From Rhodopseudomonas sp. (lineage in GTDB: Bacteria; Pseudomonadota; Alphaproteobacteria; Rhizobiales; Xanthobacteraceae), in assembly GCA_016124795.1 (NCBI GenBank), contig WGNB01000029.1, positions 29,961 through 93,960 on the forward strand: 64,000 nt of DNA, in the 5' to 3' direction. The position numbers and the translations under genes are program-made. A model generated the notes under the pieces. It saw only the letters and a program-made list of their open reading frames with translations, was not told the DNA's origin and made no database searches. This document shows, one piece after another, positions 46,951 to 55,667 of this stretch. Each line of letters opens with the position of its first letter. Within the stretch, counting starts at the first letter, position 1.

Positions 46951-47076
46951 CTACCAGGACATGCCGCGACTGCGGCGCGCGATAGCGCGTCGCCGCCGCG
47001 AAATCGCTTCTCGCACCGCATAGCCACTGACAAAACCTAGCAGCAGAATTGCCAGCAAGATTCCGATGGCCATCAT
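46951..47076 (-). CDS. 41-residue membrane protein
   Basis: Very short gene. MMAIGILLAILLLGFVSGYA is a single membrane helix, followed by VREAISRRRRAIARRSRG, a basic cytoplasmic tail of the type seen in many short rhizobial proteins (helix followed by REAISRRRR). Either of two adjacent ATGs may be the start. It begins 25 bp after the end of another small membrane gene on the same strand. Function unknown. Confidence 0.5.
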   Translation of the reverse strand: MMAIGILLAILLLGFVSGYAVREAISRRRRAIARRSRGMSW

Positions 47077-47101
47077 GGCATGGCGCGCCGCCCCTCGCGT
47101 A

Positions 47102-47332
47102 TCAGCGAAAGATCAGGGAAACAAATCCATAGCCGAGAAACACCACCCAAGCCGCGTTCAACCCGAGCCCGACGCCAATCACGGTCGGCGGCCACAATTG
47201 ATCCAGTCGGTCGATGAGAGAACCCGGCCACACTCGTCCGGACCTTGGAACCGACCCCAGCGGACCGGCTGCAACTGAACCGCCGGCTGTCAGGCCGCCG
47301 TTCGATAACGAAGATATAGCCTGCACTTGCAT
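47102..47332 (-). CDS. small membrane protein
   Basis: 76 residues. GGAG lies seven bases upstream of the ATG. The second half, LWPPTVIGVGLGLNAAWVVF followed by LGYGFVSLIF, is a membrane segment; the N-terminal part is polar. Pairs with the 41-residue gene downstream. Unknown function. Confidence 0.5.
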   Translation of the reverse strand: MQVQAISSLSNGGLTAGGSVAAGPLGSVPRSGRVWPGSLIDRLDQLWPPTVIGVGLGLNAAWVVFLGYGFVSLIFR

Positions 47333-47555
47333 AAGGAGGCTCCATATCTGATTTTACAAGGTTATCGCGAACAATATTGCATTGCAATAATTTTATAGGC
47401 AATGCAGCAATTCGTTTAAGGCCGTGCGGCCAAGGGTTTCGGCAAAGCCTTGGCGACCACTGGCGCGGGTCGGTGAATTTGGCCGTTGTTGAGCCTGCAC
47501 GCCCGGGCTAATCATGGCCGCGACGACGCCGGTTTTCGGCTTTTGGAACAATGCA

Positions 47556-49529
47556 ATGTGCGGCATCGCGGGCGTTCTGACTTCTCCGGGCACCGCCCGC
47601 GCAGCGCTCGAACGCAACGCCTCCGCGATGGCCGATAGCATCGCGCATCGCGGTCCGGACGATCACGGCCTGTGGAGCGATCCGGAGGCCGGCATGGCCC
47701 TGACCCAACGGCGGCTGTCGATTGTCGATTTATCGCCGGCCGGCCACCAGCCGATGATCTCGGCCGACGGACGCTTCGTCATCGTCTTCAACGGCGAGAT
47801 CTACAATTTCCAGGATCTGCGGCCGGAATTTGAGGCGCGCGGCGTCCGCTTTCGCGGCCATTCCGACACCGAAGTAATGCTCGAGGCGATTGCCGCCTAT
47901 GGCGTTGCCCCGACCGTCAAGCGCCTGATCGGGATGTTCGCGATCGCACTATGGGACCGCCACGAACGCACGCTGACGCTGGTGCGCGACCGCCTCGGCA
48001 TCAAACCGTTGTACTGGGCCAAGTTCGGCGACCTGTTTCTGTTCGGCTCCGAACTCAAGGCGTTGCGCGCCCATCCGGGCTGGACACCGCGGATTGACCG
48101 CGGCGCGGTCGGCGCCTTCATGCGTCACAACTGCGTGCCGGCGCCGCGCACGGTCTATCAAGGCGTCCACAAACTCGAACCGGGGCGCATCCTGACGCTG
48201 CCGTGGCGTGGCGAACCGCGGATCGAAACCTTCTGGGATGCGCGCGCGGTTGCGAGAGCCGGGCTGGCCGATCCGCTGCGGCTCGACGACGGAGAACTCA
48301 CCGATCGGCTCGAAACGCTGCTGCTCGACTCGGTGCGTCGCCGCATGGTCGCCGATGTACCGGTCGGCGCGTTTCTGTCCGGCGGCATCGATTCATCAAC
48401 AGTGGCCGCCTTGATGCAGGCCGCGAATGCCGGACCGGTCCGCACTTATTCGATCGGCTTCGAAAGCGCCGGATACAACGAAGCCCCGCAAGCGGCCGCC
48501 GTGGCGCGCCACCTCGGCACGGACCACACCGAACTGACGGTGTCGTCGCGGCAAGCCCTCGACGTCATTCCGCGACTGGCGGACATGTATGACGAACCCT
48601 TCGCCGACTCGTCGCAGATTCCGACCTACCTCGTATCGGCCATGACCCGCCAGCACGTCACGGTCGCGCTATCGGGCGACGGCGGCGATGAACTGTTCGG
48701 CGGCTACAACCGCTATCAACTGGCGCAACGGTTCGGCCGCAAGCTGGCGATGGTACCGCGCCCGTTGCGCCGTGGTCTCGCACGGCTGATGCGCGCCTTG
48801 CCCGCTGACCAATGGTCGCGGCTGATCGATCTCGTGCCGGGCGGCATCGCGCCGGCACAGGCCGGCGACAAGCTGCATAAGCTGGCTTCGATACTCGCGC
48901 TCGACGACGTCGGTGCCATCTATCGCCGGTTGGTGACGCATTGGGAGCCGGACACGATCATGCCGGGCCTTGTCGAACCCAAAGGCGCGCTATGGGATGA
49001 CACCATAGCCGCCGACTTCCCCGGCGGCCTCGAACGCCTGCAATTCCTCGATCAGGTCACCTACCTGCCGGACGACATTCTGACCAAGGTCGACCGCGCC
49101 AGCATGGCGGTAGCGCTCGAAGCGCGGGTGCCACTCATCGACCATCGCGTCGTCGAGTTTGCCTGGCGGATTCCGCGCCACGACCTGATCCGCGACGGCG
49201 TCAGCAAATGGCCGCTGCGGCAAGTGTTGTATCGGCACGTCCCGGCGGACCTGGTGAACCGACCGAAAATGGGCTTCGGCATTCCGCTCGGCGAATGGCT
49301 GCGTGGCCCCTTGCGCGACTGGGCGGAATCGCTGCTTGACGAACAACGCCTCAAAGAAGCCGGACTGGTCGATGCGGCCACCGTTCGCCGACATTGGCAA
49401 GAGCACCTCGGCGGCCGGCGCAACTGGCAATACCTGCTGTGGGACGTACTGATGCTCGAGGCCTGGCGCGAACGCTGGACCGCCGGCACGGCGGCAAGGC
49501 AGGCGACCCCGGCGACCGCATCTGCCTGA
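47556..49529 (+). CDS. asnB: asparagine synthase (glutamine-hydrolysing)
   Basis: 657 residues from ATG 47556. The start is decided by the catalytic Cys2: MCGIAGVLTSPG. The glutaminase domain has HRGPDDHGLW and GEIYNFQDLRPEF; the synthetase domain contains the ATP pyrophosphatase loop FLSGGIDSSTVAALM and LSGDGGDELFGGYNRY. Similar Asn-synthase-like enzymes are also found in polysaccharide loci, where they amidate uronic acids or transfer amino groups, so its role may be in glycan modification rather than asparagine supply; the sequence alone cannot decide. Confidence 0.92.
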   Translation: MCGIAGVLTSPGTARAALERNASAMADSIAHRGPDDHGLWSDPEAGMALTQRRLSIVDLSPAGHQPMISADGRFVIVFNGEIYNFQDLRPEFEARGVRFRGHSDTEVMLEAIAAYGVAPTVKRLIGMFAIALWDRHERTLTLVRDRLGIKPLYWAKFGDLFLFGSELKALRAHPGWTPRIDRGAVGAFMRHNCVPAPRTVYQGVHKLEPGRILTLPWRGEPRIETFWDARAVARAGLADPLRLDDGELTDRLETLLLDSVRRRMVADVPVGAFLSGGIDSSTVAALMQAANAGPVRTYSIGFESAGYNEAPQAAAVARHLGTDHTELTVSSRQALDVIPRLADMYDEPFADSSQIPTYLVSAMTRQHVTVALSGDGGDELFGGYNRYQLAQRFGRKLAMVPRPLRRGLARLMRALPADQWSRLIDLVPGGIAPAQAGDKLHKLASILALDDVGAIYRRLVTHWEPDTIMPGLVEPKGALWDDTIAADFPGGLERLQFLDQVTYLPDDILTKVDRASMAVALEARVPLIDHRVVEFAWRIPRHDLIRDGVSKWPLRQVLYRHVPADLVNRPKMGFGIPLGEWLRGPLRDWAESLLDEQRLKEAGLVDAATVRRHWQEHLGGRRNWQYLLWDVLMLEAWRERWTAGTAARQATPATASA

Positions 49530-49975
49530 ACACGACGTCCCACGGTACTTTGCCGGATCGCGACGACGCAGAGACGACCAACAGGTCGACGATCAACAAC
49601 CGGACCTTGCGGCCGCACAGATCGCACAGGACCGCCTTGCCCGGCTTGAAACGTGGCGGCGGTTCAAGCTTGATCGCGCCGCACTTGCGCTCACGAAACT
49701 TCAACACCTCCACTACATCATCAATGCACGAGCACGATGCGCAGGGTTGCCCCGCTCCCTCTTGTGCGGTACCTCTGAATTACCACCTGCCCGGCCGCGC
49801 CGGCTCCACTGCGACGATCCGTAATTCTGAACCAGGCCACTAACCGCAACCGGCTTGCCAAATCGACGGAATGCTCTTGCGACGCCCGATGATCGAGGCG
49901 TCGCGTGAGACTTTGGCTTTTGCCGTCCACTCCGGGTGAACCAGTCCCGAAGGATGGGAACGTGGGTTTTAAAAG
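49530..49975. other. gap between asnB and the chloride channel gene
   Basis: 446 bp. A minus-strand frame beginning at a GTG (49713) encodes a short Cys-containing segment (FKPGKAVLCDLCGRKVRLL) near a GGAGG sequence but runs on into the antisense of asnB; it is not convincing enough to call. The last 100 bp should hold the promoter of the channel gene. Confidence 0.4.
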
Positions 49976-51766
49976 ATGGATTTGAGAACGCGCGGCATCG
50001 GACTCTTTGGACTTTCCGTTCTGGCGCTTGTCGTCGGCTGCATAACCGGTGTCGGCGCGGTCGTCTTCCGCGCCCTGATCGCCCTCATTCACAATCTGTC
50101 CTTCTACGGCACGGCGTCGATAGAATTCGACGCCAACCAGTTCGACGCCGTGAGCCCCTGGGGCGCCGGCATCATTCTCGTGCCGGTGATCGGCGGCCTG
50201 ATTGTCGTCTTCCTCGTCAATAATTTTGCTCCCGAGGCGCGCGGTCATGGCGTGCCGGAAGTGCTCGACGCCATTTATTACAAGGAAGGCAAGATTCGCC
50301 CGGTCGTCGCCGCGATCAAAACCATCGCCTCCGCTTTCTCGATCGGCACGGGCGCGGCGGTCGGCCGTGAAGGCCCGATCATCCAGATCGGCTCGACGCT
50401 CGGCTCATCGCTTGGCCAGATGATTTCAATGGCGCCGTGGCAACGCATCACGCTGGTCGCCGCCGGCGCAGGCGCCGGCATCGCCGCGACCTTCAACACA
50501 CCGATCGGCGGGGTGATGTTCGCCATCGAACTGATGCTGCCGGAATTGAGCGCCCGCACCTTTCTGCCGGTCGCACTCGCCACCGGCGCCGCAACTTATA
50601 TCGGCCGGCTGTTCCTCGGCATTGCGCCGGCCTTCGTCGTGCCGACTGAATTTGTCCTTCACACACAGCAACCATCGGTCATCGGGCTGGCGCTGTTCGG
50701 ATTGCTTGGGGCGCTGATCGGCATCGCCGCGACCCTGTTCATCCGGACGCTGGTGCTCGCCGAAGACATCTTCCCCAAAATCAAAAATCCCTATCTGCGC
50801 AATATCGTCGGCATGTTGATGGTCGGCTGTTTGATGTATGCGCTACTCCTCACCCAGGGCCATTACTTCATTCAAGGCGTCGGCTACGCCACGATCCAGG
50901 CCATCTTGCAGGACCAGTTGCCCGGTATCGCGCTACTGCTCGGCCTGTTCGTCGGCAAGCTGTTCGCGACCACGGTCAGCCTCGGCTCCGGCGCGTCCGG
51001 TGGAATCTTCTCACCATCCCTGTTCATGGGCGCGACCTTGGGCGCGGCATTCGGCGCGATCGTCACGGCCGTCCACCCGATCGCGGGTCTCGACGTGCTG
51101 ACATGCGCCATCATCGGCATGGCGGCCATGGTCGGCGGCGGCACCGGAGCCGCAATGACCGCCGTCACGATGATCTTCGAGATGACGCGCGACTACGACA
51201 TCATCATGCCGATCATCATCGCGGTCGCGGTCGCCATCGGCGTGCGCCGGCTGATGTCGCGTGAGAACATCTACACCATCAAGCTGGTGGCGCGCGGCCA
51301 CCTGATCCCGAAGGCGCTGCACGCCAACATGTTTCTGGTGCGTCACGCCGAAGAGGTAATGGACCACGACGTATTGACCTTGCCAGCCGAAACCGATTTC
51401 GCCGCCTTCCTGCGCGAGACCAAAGCCGGCGGTTTCCGGCATATCGTCGTAACGCAGGACGACCGCATCGTCGGCGTGTTGCGCGTCAATACCGAATTGC
51501 GGGTCGGCCTCGGCGAAGCCCATTCCGGTGTCCGGCTCGGCGATATCGCTCAGAAGAATTTCACGGTTTCGCGCGCCCAGGATGTCGTATTCGACGTCGT
51601 GGAACGAATGTGGCGACGCAAGGCGTCGATGTCGATCGTCACGCGGGATGCCGGTCGCACACCGCGCGGCAAACACGTCGTCGGCATGATTTCAAAAGAG
51701 CATATTGCCGATTCCGTGGCCGACAGCATTCGGCCCTACGGCACCGAGGCCAAGGGTCCGGTCTAG
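49976..51766 (+). CDS. ClC family chloride channel or exchanger with CBS domains
   Basis: 596 residues. The selectivity-filter motifs are ARGHGVPEVLDA (variant of GSGIP), GAAVGREGPIIQIGS (GREGP with the gating glutamate) and GASGGIFSPSLFMGATLG (GxFxP). Ten or more helices are followed by two CBS domains from about residue 460 (VMDHDVLTLPAETDF, FTVSRAQDVVFDVVERM). The gating Glu suggests H+/Cl- exchange. Typical length. A bidirectional terminator follows. Confidence 0.93.
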   Translation: MDLRTRGIGLFGLSVLALVVGCITGVGAVVFRALIALIHNLSFYGTASIEFDANQFDAVSPWGAGIILVPVIGGLIVVFLVNNFAPEARGHGVPEVLDAIYYKEGKIRPVVAAIKTIASAFSIGTGAAVGREGPIIQIGSTLGSSLGQMISMAPWQRITLVAAGAGAGIAATFNTPIGGVMFAIELMLPELSARTFLPVALATGAATYIGRLFLGIAPAFVVPTEFVLHTQQPSVIGLALFGLLGALIGIAATLFIRTLVLAEDIFPKIKNPYLRNIVGMLMVGCLMYALLLTQGHYFIQGVGYATIQAILQDQLPGIALLLGLFVGKLFATTVSLGSGASGGIFSPSLFMGATLGAAFGAIVTAVHPIAGLDVLTCAIIGMAAMVGGGTGAAMTAVTMIFEMTRDYDIIMPIIIAVAVAIGVRRLMSRENIYTIKLVARGHLIPKALHANMFLVRHAEEVMDHDVLTLPAETDFAAFLRETKAGGFRHIVVTQDDRIVGVLRVNTELRVGLGEAHSGVRLGDIAQKNFTVSRAQDVVFDVVERMWRRKASMSIVTRDAGRTPRGKHVVGMISKEHIADSVADSIRPYGTEAKGPV

Positions 51767-51796
51767 GCGAGCCCCGGCACAAACCCTACGCAAACA

Positions 51797-51829
51797 AAAT
51801 GGCGCCGACTCATCGAGCCGGCGCCATTT
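51797..51829. terminator. bidirectional intrinsic terminator
   Basis: AAATGGCGCCG pairs perfectly with CGGCGCCATTT around an 11-base loop (ACTCATCGAGC) between the ends of the ClC gene and the convergent DUF992 gene; A/T-rich ends are present on both flanks. Confidence 0.75.
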
Positions 51830-51856
51830 CGTTCGAGCCATTTCAAGCCGCCGGCA

Positions 51857-52360
51857 TCACCGCGCCGGCCGCAAATCGAGACCGGCAACACCGACCGCCA
51901 GATTGAGGCCCGCCTGCCCCTGCACCGACAACGGTTGCAAGGTCACGGTCCGGTTCGATCCGCCAACCAGCACGTTGGCGCCGACACCGGCGCCAACGGT
52001 CGCCTCGGCGCTGGCGCCGCCATAATGGCCGGCCAGTGCGCCGAACTTCTTGTCGCTCGGCGCGAACACGGTCCAGACCATCTCGCCGCCCGATGTGGCG
52101 CCGACATCAAGGCCGAACTTGGTAATCGACCCGATGTAAAGTTCGCGCGGGCCGGGCTTGGACGGCGTGTAAACGCAGGTCACATTCTTTTTCGACGCGA
52201 TGATCATCCCGATCCCGCCGGAAATATCGCATGTCAGAGCACCGACCTTGGTGCGATCATGATTGCCTTGCGCCAAGGCCGGAACCGGCAGGGCAACAGC
52301 CGCGGCGACCGCGAAAGCGGCAATGGCCGACCCCCACGCGCCGAAAGATTGCTTCATCAT
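51857..52360 (-). CDS. DUF992 family exported protein
   Basis: 167 residues from ATG 52360, which has AGGAGG five bases upstream. Signal peptide SAIAAFAVAAAVALPVPALA. The mature part, KVGALTCDISGGIGMIIAS with a second cysteine in KNVTCVYTPSKPGPRELY, matches DUF992, a family widespread in Hyphomicrobiales with unknown function. It has its own perfect EcfG promoter 35 bp upstream and is therefore a likely member of the general stress response. Confidence 0.88.
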   Translation of the reverse strand: MMKQSFGAWGSAIAAFAVAAAVALPVPALAQGNHDRTKVGALTCDISGGIGMIIASKKNVTCVYTPSKPGPRELYIGSITKFGLDVGATSGGEMVWTVFAPSDKKFGALAGHYGGASAEATVGAGVGANVLVGGSNRTVTLQPLSVQGQAGLNLAVGVAGLDLRPAR

Positions 52361-52394
52361 CTTCGCCTCCTTGGTGATAGTCATATCACCCGAC

Positions 52395-52419
52395 AACGCC
52401 GACTACCGGGCCCAGTTCC
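52395..52419 (-). promoter_or_regulatory. EcfG-type promoter of the DUF992 gene
   Basis: Minus strand: GGAAC (52415-52419), 16-bp spacer, CGTT (52395-52398). Exact consensus, about 35 bp before the DUF992 start and just past the kinase stop. Confidence 0.72.
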
Positions 52420-52437
52420 ACAGCCACGCTTTGGCGC

Positions 52438-53703
52438 TCAGTTCGTCGCCAGAATCTGGTTGGCCGGAATAGCGATCAGGCATTGAAACCCGCCCGGATC
52501 GAACACCATTTTGACATCGGCATTAAGCGCACGCGACAGATTGCCTTCGATCACCATGGTTCCAAAACCCTTCTTTCGACGCGGCTTGACTTTCGGACCG
52601 AATTGTTCGCGCCATTCCAGCTCAAGCGCGTCGCCCGCATTGCCGGTGCCGTCGCGCCATTGCCAGGCGACCGAAACCTGGCCATCCAGCGTCGACAGTG
52701 CGCCATATTTCGCCGCGTTCGCCGCCATTTCGTGAAGCGCCAAACCTAGATTTTGCGCCGCTTCCGGCTTCAACGCGACATCAATGCCGCGGATCGCGAC
52801 TTGTGAGCTATCGGGTTCGAAATAGGCAGTCAGTTGCGACCGGATCAGTTCAGTCAGCGACGCACCATACCAGCTTTCCCGGACCAGCAGATCGTGCGAT
52901 GCCGCCAGCGCCTGCAATCGCGCCCCGAACTGGTCAAGGAAGGCCTCGGTCGAGCCGGCATGACGAGCGGTCTGCCGCGCCATGGCCTGAATAACCGCCA
53001 ACAGATTTTTCGAACGATGCGTCAGTTCGCGCAGCAACAGACGCAAATGCGCCTCGCCCTCCTTGCGTTCGGTTACATCGACGGACGCACAGATCAGTCC
53101 GACGATATCGCCAGGCTCATTCCGCAGGGCCTCGACATGCAGTTCATACCAACGCAGCCCGAGCCGCCCTTCGATGGAAATCTCGGTATGCTTCGGCTGA
53201 CCGTTTGCCAAGACATCCTGTTTGATCGCGGCGATCGCGGCATTCGCCTCCGCCGGCAGAATATCGCCATCGGTCCGCCCCAGAATATCTTCGACGGATC
53301 GCCCCAGCATGTCATGACTGATCGACGTATAACGCAGGCTGCGATCTTGCGTATAGACGACGACTTTGGAGGCCTGAAGTGCGATCTCGTAACGCGAGAA
53401 ACGGGCACGCAGAAAATCCAACTCCGCCTTTTGCGCATCGACCTGCTGTTCGAGCCGACGGCGTTCGTCCCGCACGATCTCCAGCTCTTTTTGCAGACTG
53501 ACCAGATCGGCCGCATCCGCCATCGGCTTTTCGGACATTATCTCAAAACTTTCATCCTCCGGACACAGCCTCGTCAACGCGATTGCCGGGCCCACTCTCT
53601 TCCGCCTTGCCCGACGCCGGCCGGGCGCTGAAGTCGCCTCGCCCGGCCGATTGTCCATCGCATCGACCTGATCCAAGCTGTCATTCGTCGACCGACTTTG
53701 CAT
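52438..53703 (-). CDS. PAS sensor histidine kinase, HWE family
   Basis: 421 residues from ATG 53703; an internal ATG at 53538 (MSEKPMADAADLV) is also possible. No membrane helix: a coiled coil (KELEIVRDERRRLEQQVDAQ), a PAS domain (about 105-215, YTSISHDMLGRSVEDILGRT), then the HWE core with His229 in LRELTHRSKNLLAVIQAMAR, the N box LALHEMAANAAKYGALS and the WxE motif in LELEWREQF. It lies 29 bp downstream of phyR on the same strand, so it is the leading candidate for the kinase that phosphorylates PhyR. The PAS domain is presumably the input sensor. Confidence 0.88.
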   Translation of the reverse strand: MQSRSTNDSLDQVDAMDNRPGEATSAPGRRRARRKRVGPAIALTRLCPEDESFEIMSEKPMADAADLVSLQKELEIVRDERRRLEQQVDAQKAELDFLRARFSRYEIALQASKVVVYTQDRSLRYTSISHDMLGRSVEDILGRTDGDILPAEANAAIAAIKQDVLANGQPKHTEISIEGRLGLRWYELHVEALRNEPGDIVGLICASVDVTERKEGEAHLRLLLRELTHRSKNLLAVIQAMARQTARHAGSTEAFLDQFGARLQALAASHDLLVRESWYGASLTELIRSQLTAYFEPDSSQVAIRGIDVALKPEAAQNLGLALHEMAANAAKYGALSTLDGQVSVAWQWRDGTGNAGDALELEWREQFGPKVKPRRKKGFGTMVIEGNLSRALNADVKMVFDPGGFQCLIAIPANQILATN

Positions 53704-53732
53704 CGGACTGTCTTGAACGCTCCCTGATTGCC

Positions 53733-54533
53733 TTAGCTTGCCTTGCGATCGCGCGGCCGAGCGTTGCGGGCAAAGAACAGCGCCTGACTTAGCACCGCGG
53801 ATACGGTCGCCGGCTGGAAAGGTTTGGCGATCAGGAAGGCCGGCTCCGGACGTTCACCGGTCAGGAAGCGTTCCGGATAGGCGGTGATGAAGATCACCGG
53901 CACTTCGAAAGTCCGCAGCATCTCGTTCACCGCGTCGAGACCCGAACTTCCATCGGCGAGTTGAATATCCGCCAGGATAACGCCGGGCTGCTTGACCTTG
54001 GCGAGCGCCACCGCTTCGGAATGGGTGCGCGCGACGCCGAGCACTTTGTGCCCGAGGCTTTCCACCAGGGCCTCGAGGTCGAGCGCGATGAAAGTCTCGT
54101 CCTCAATGATCAGCACGTCGGTGGCAATCTCGGCGGCCAGTTCGCGGCCAGAATCCTCGACCAGGCCGCGCAACGTCGGCACGTCAACGTCGAGCACCTT
54201 GGCCGCCTCGTCCTCGGACAGGCCCTCCAGGGCGATCAACAGAAAGGCCTGGCGCGGCATCGGCGCGATCTGGGCCAAATGACGTTCGACGGCATGGCCG
54301 TCCTCGCCAACCGCCGGCTTGCCGTTAATGCCGACCGAATTCCAGATTTTGGTGAAAAGCCGGTACAGCGCGATCCGGGTCGAAGCGCCGTCATCCAGCA
54401 CCGACGGATCCTCCACCAGCGCCTCAAGAGTCGCCGCCACATAGGCGTCGCCCGATGCCTGGCTACCCGCCAGCGCCCGCGCGTAGCGGCGCAGATACGG
54501 AATATGCTGTCCAAGTGACTGAGATATCGTCAA
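53733..54533 (-). CDS. phyR: response regulator with sigma-like output domain, anti-anti-sigma factor
   Basis: 266 residues. Residues 1-135 resemble an ECF sigma factor (HIPYLRRYARALAGSQASGD, then PMPRQAFLLIALEGLSEDEA), followed by a receiver domain with acidic IIEDE and the phosphoacceptor Asp189 in GVILADIQLADGSSG. Phosphorylated PhyR binds NepR and frees EcfG. The start is TTG at 54533, decided by GGAGG five bases upstream and by the expected N-terminus. Divergent from nepR-ecfG; transcribed from a consensus EcfG promoter (autoregulation). Confidence 0.95.
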   Translation of the reverse strand: MTISQSLGQHIPYLRRYARALAGSQASGDAYVAATLEALVEDPSVLDDGASTRIALYRLFTKIWNSVGINGKPAVGEDGHAVERHLAQIAPMPRQAFLLIALEGLSEDEAAKVLDVDVPTLRGLVEDSGRELAAEIATDVLIIEDETFIALDLEALVESLGHKVLGVARTHSEAVALAKVKQPGVILADIQLADGSSGLDAVNEMLRTFEVPVIFITAYPERFLTGERPEPAFLIAKPFQPATVSAVLSQALFFARNARPRDRKAS

Positions 54534-54610
54534 AAATCCCTCCCGACCGAAAAAATGCCCTGGGCTGCATGGGCATGGCCCCAGTAAGTCGACGCCAACT
54601 TACCCCCGGC

Positions 54611-54635
54611 AACGCCGCCTCTGGAAAAAAGTTCC
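54611..54635 (-). promoter_or_regulatory. EcfG-type promoter of phyR
   Basis: Minus strand: GGAAC (54631-54635), 16-bp spacer, CGTT (54611-54614), exact consensus. The -35 element forms a perfect inverted repeat with the -35 of the divergent nepR promoter (GTTCCC-N6-GGGAAC, 54631-54648). Confidence 0.8.
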
Positions 54636-54643
54636 CGCCGGTG

Positions 54644-54668
54644 GGAACCATCTTCGTTTTCATAAGTT
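54644..54668 (+). promoter_or_regulatory. EcfG-type promoter of nepR-ecfG
   Basis: GGAAC (54644-54648), 16-bp spacer, AGTT (54665-54668), differing from the consensus only in the first -10 base. About 60 bp before nepR. Confidence 0.75.
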
Positions 54669-54729
54669 TGGATTGCAGGCAAAGGGGGGACCTTTCGCCC
54701 AGCCAGGGCAAGGGACTTGGGGTTTAACG

Positions 54730-54957
54730 ATGACAGAACGCGACAAACCCGTGGGACAACAGACACAGATGGAAACCGCGGCTTCCCGCACAAAGAAAAC
54801 CGATTCAAAGCCAGCCAAGCTCGGCCGCGAAGTTCACGCCCGTCTCGGGCAACAATTGCGCGCCATGTACGACGACGTCGTCAACCAGGGCGTCCCGGAT
54901 CGCTTTGCCGATCTGATCTCACGTATTGATGGCAATGGTAATAAGGACAGGCAGTAA
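54730..54957 (+). CDS. nepR: NepR anti-sigma factor
   Basis: 75 residues, the standard size. The conserved core LGQQLRAMYDDVVNQGVPDR (about 39-58) followed by FADLISRID is the NepR helix pair that masks EcfG. A charged, poorly conserved N-terminus precedes it. The stop overlaps the ecfG start (TAATG), giving one-to-one coupling of anti-sigma and sigma. Confidence 0.96.
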   Translation: MTERDKPVGQQTQMETAASRTKKTDSKPAKLGREVHARLGQQLRAMYDDVVNQGVPDRFADLISRIDGNGNKDRQ

Positions 54958-55502
54958 TGCCCATGGACGACTCGGTCCGGAACTCCATCCTCTCCGCGGT
55001 GCCCAGCCTCCGCGCTTTCGCGATCTCGCTGTGCGGGAACGTCGATCGCGCCGACGATCTGGTGCAGGAAACAATGTTGCGCGCCATCGCCAACATCGAT
55101 TCCTTCCAGCCGGGCACCAATATGGCGGCATGGCTTTTCACCATTCTGCGCAACCATTTCCGGTCGGAATACCGCAAACGGCGGCGCGAGGTCGAAGACG
55201 CCGACGGCCATCATGCCGATTCACTCAAACAGCAACCCGAACAGCACGGCCATATCGAATTCAACGAATTCCGTGAGGCATTGTCGCAACTGCCACCCGA
55301 TCAACGCGAAGCGCTGATTTTGGTCGGCGCATCGGGCTTCTCCTACGAAGAAGCGGCGAATATCTGCGGATGCGCGGTCGGCACCATCAAGTCACGCGTT
55401 AACCGCGCGCGCACCAGGCTCGCCGAGATCCTTCACGTCAACAGCGCGGAAGACTACGGCCCGGACGACCAGACCCGCGCCGTACTCGCCGGCGGCGAAT
55501 AA
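54957..55502 (+). CDS. ecfG: ECF sigma factor of the general stress response
   Basis: 181 residues. Region 2 (LCGNVDRADDLVQETMLRAI and AWLFTILRNHFRSEYRKRRR) and region 4 (LSQLPPDQREALILVGASGF, CGCAVGTIKSRVNRARTRLA) are complete and fit the EcfG group. It recognises GGAAC-N16/17-CGTT promoters, of which several occur in this window. Overlaps nepR by one base. Confidence 0.95.
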   Translation: MPMDDSVRNSILSAVPSLRAFAISLCGNVDRADDLVQETMLRAIANIDSFQPGTNMAAWLFTILRNHFRSEYRKRRREVEDADGHHADSLKQQPEQHGHIEFNEFREALSQLPPDQREALILVGASGFSYEEAANICGCAVGTIKSRVNRARTRLAEILHVNSAEDYGPDDQTRAVLAGGE

Positions 55503-55541
55503 GCCCGCCGGACCGTCGAGGGCGATATGGCCGAACAATGC

Positions 55542-55586
55542 CATATCGAGCTTGGCCATATCGAGCTGGGTCATATCGAGCTTGGC
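55542..55586. repeat. 15-bp tandem repeat, three copies plus a partial
   Basis: CATATCGAGCTTGGC is repeated three times with one or two changes, followed by a partial copy, about 40 bp after the ecfG stop. The 15-base period keeps one frame open, but no gene is supported. Probably a variable-number repeat. Confidence 0.7.
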
Positions 55587-55667
55587 CCATATCGACCTTT
55601 TGTCTATGACCGATCGCTACCAACCTCCGCAACACGCGTTACACCAACACCCCCCAACACAACAAAA

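Noticed and set aside
49351..49713. Minus-strand frame with CDLCGRKV downstream of asnB
   Set aside because: GTG start, only the first 50 codons look protein-like and the rest is antisense to asnB. A short zinc-binding protein is possible but not shown.
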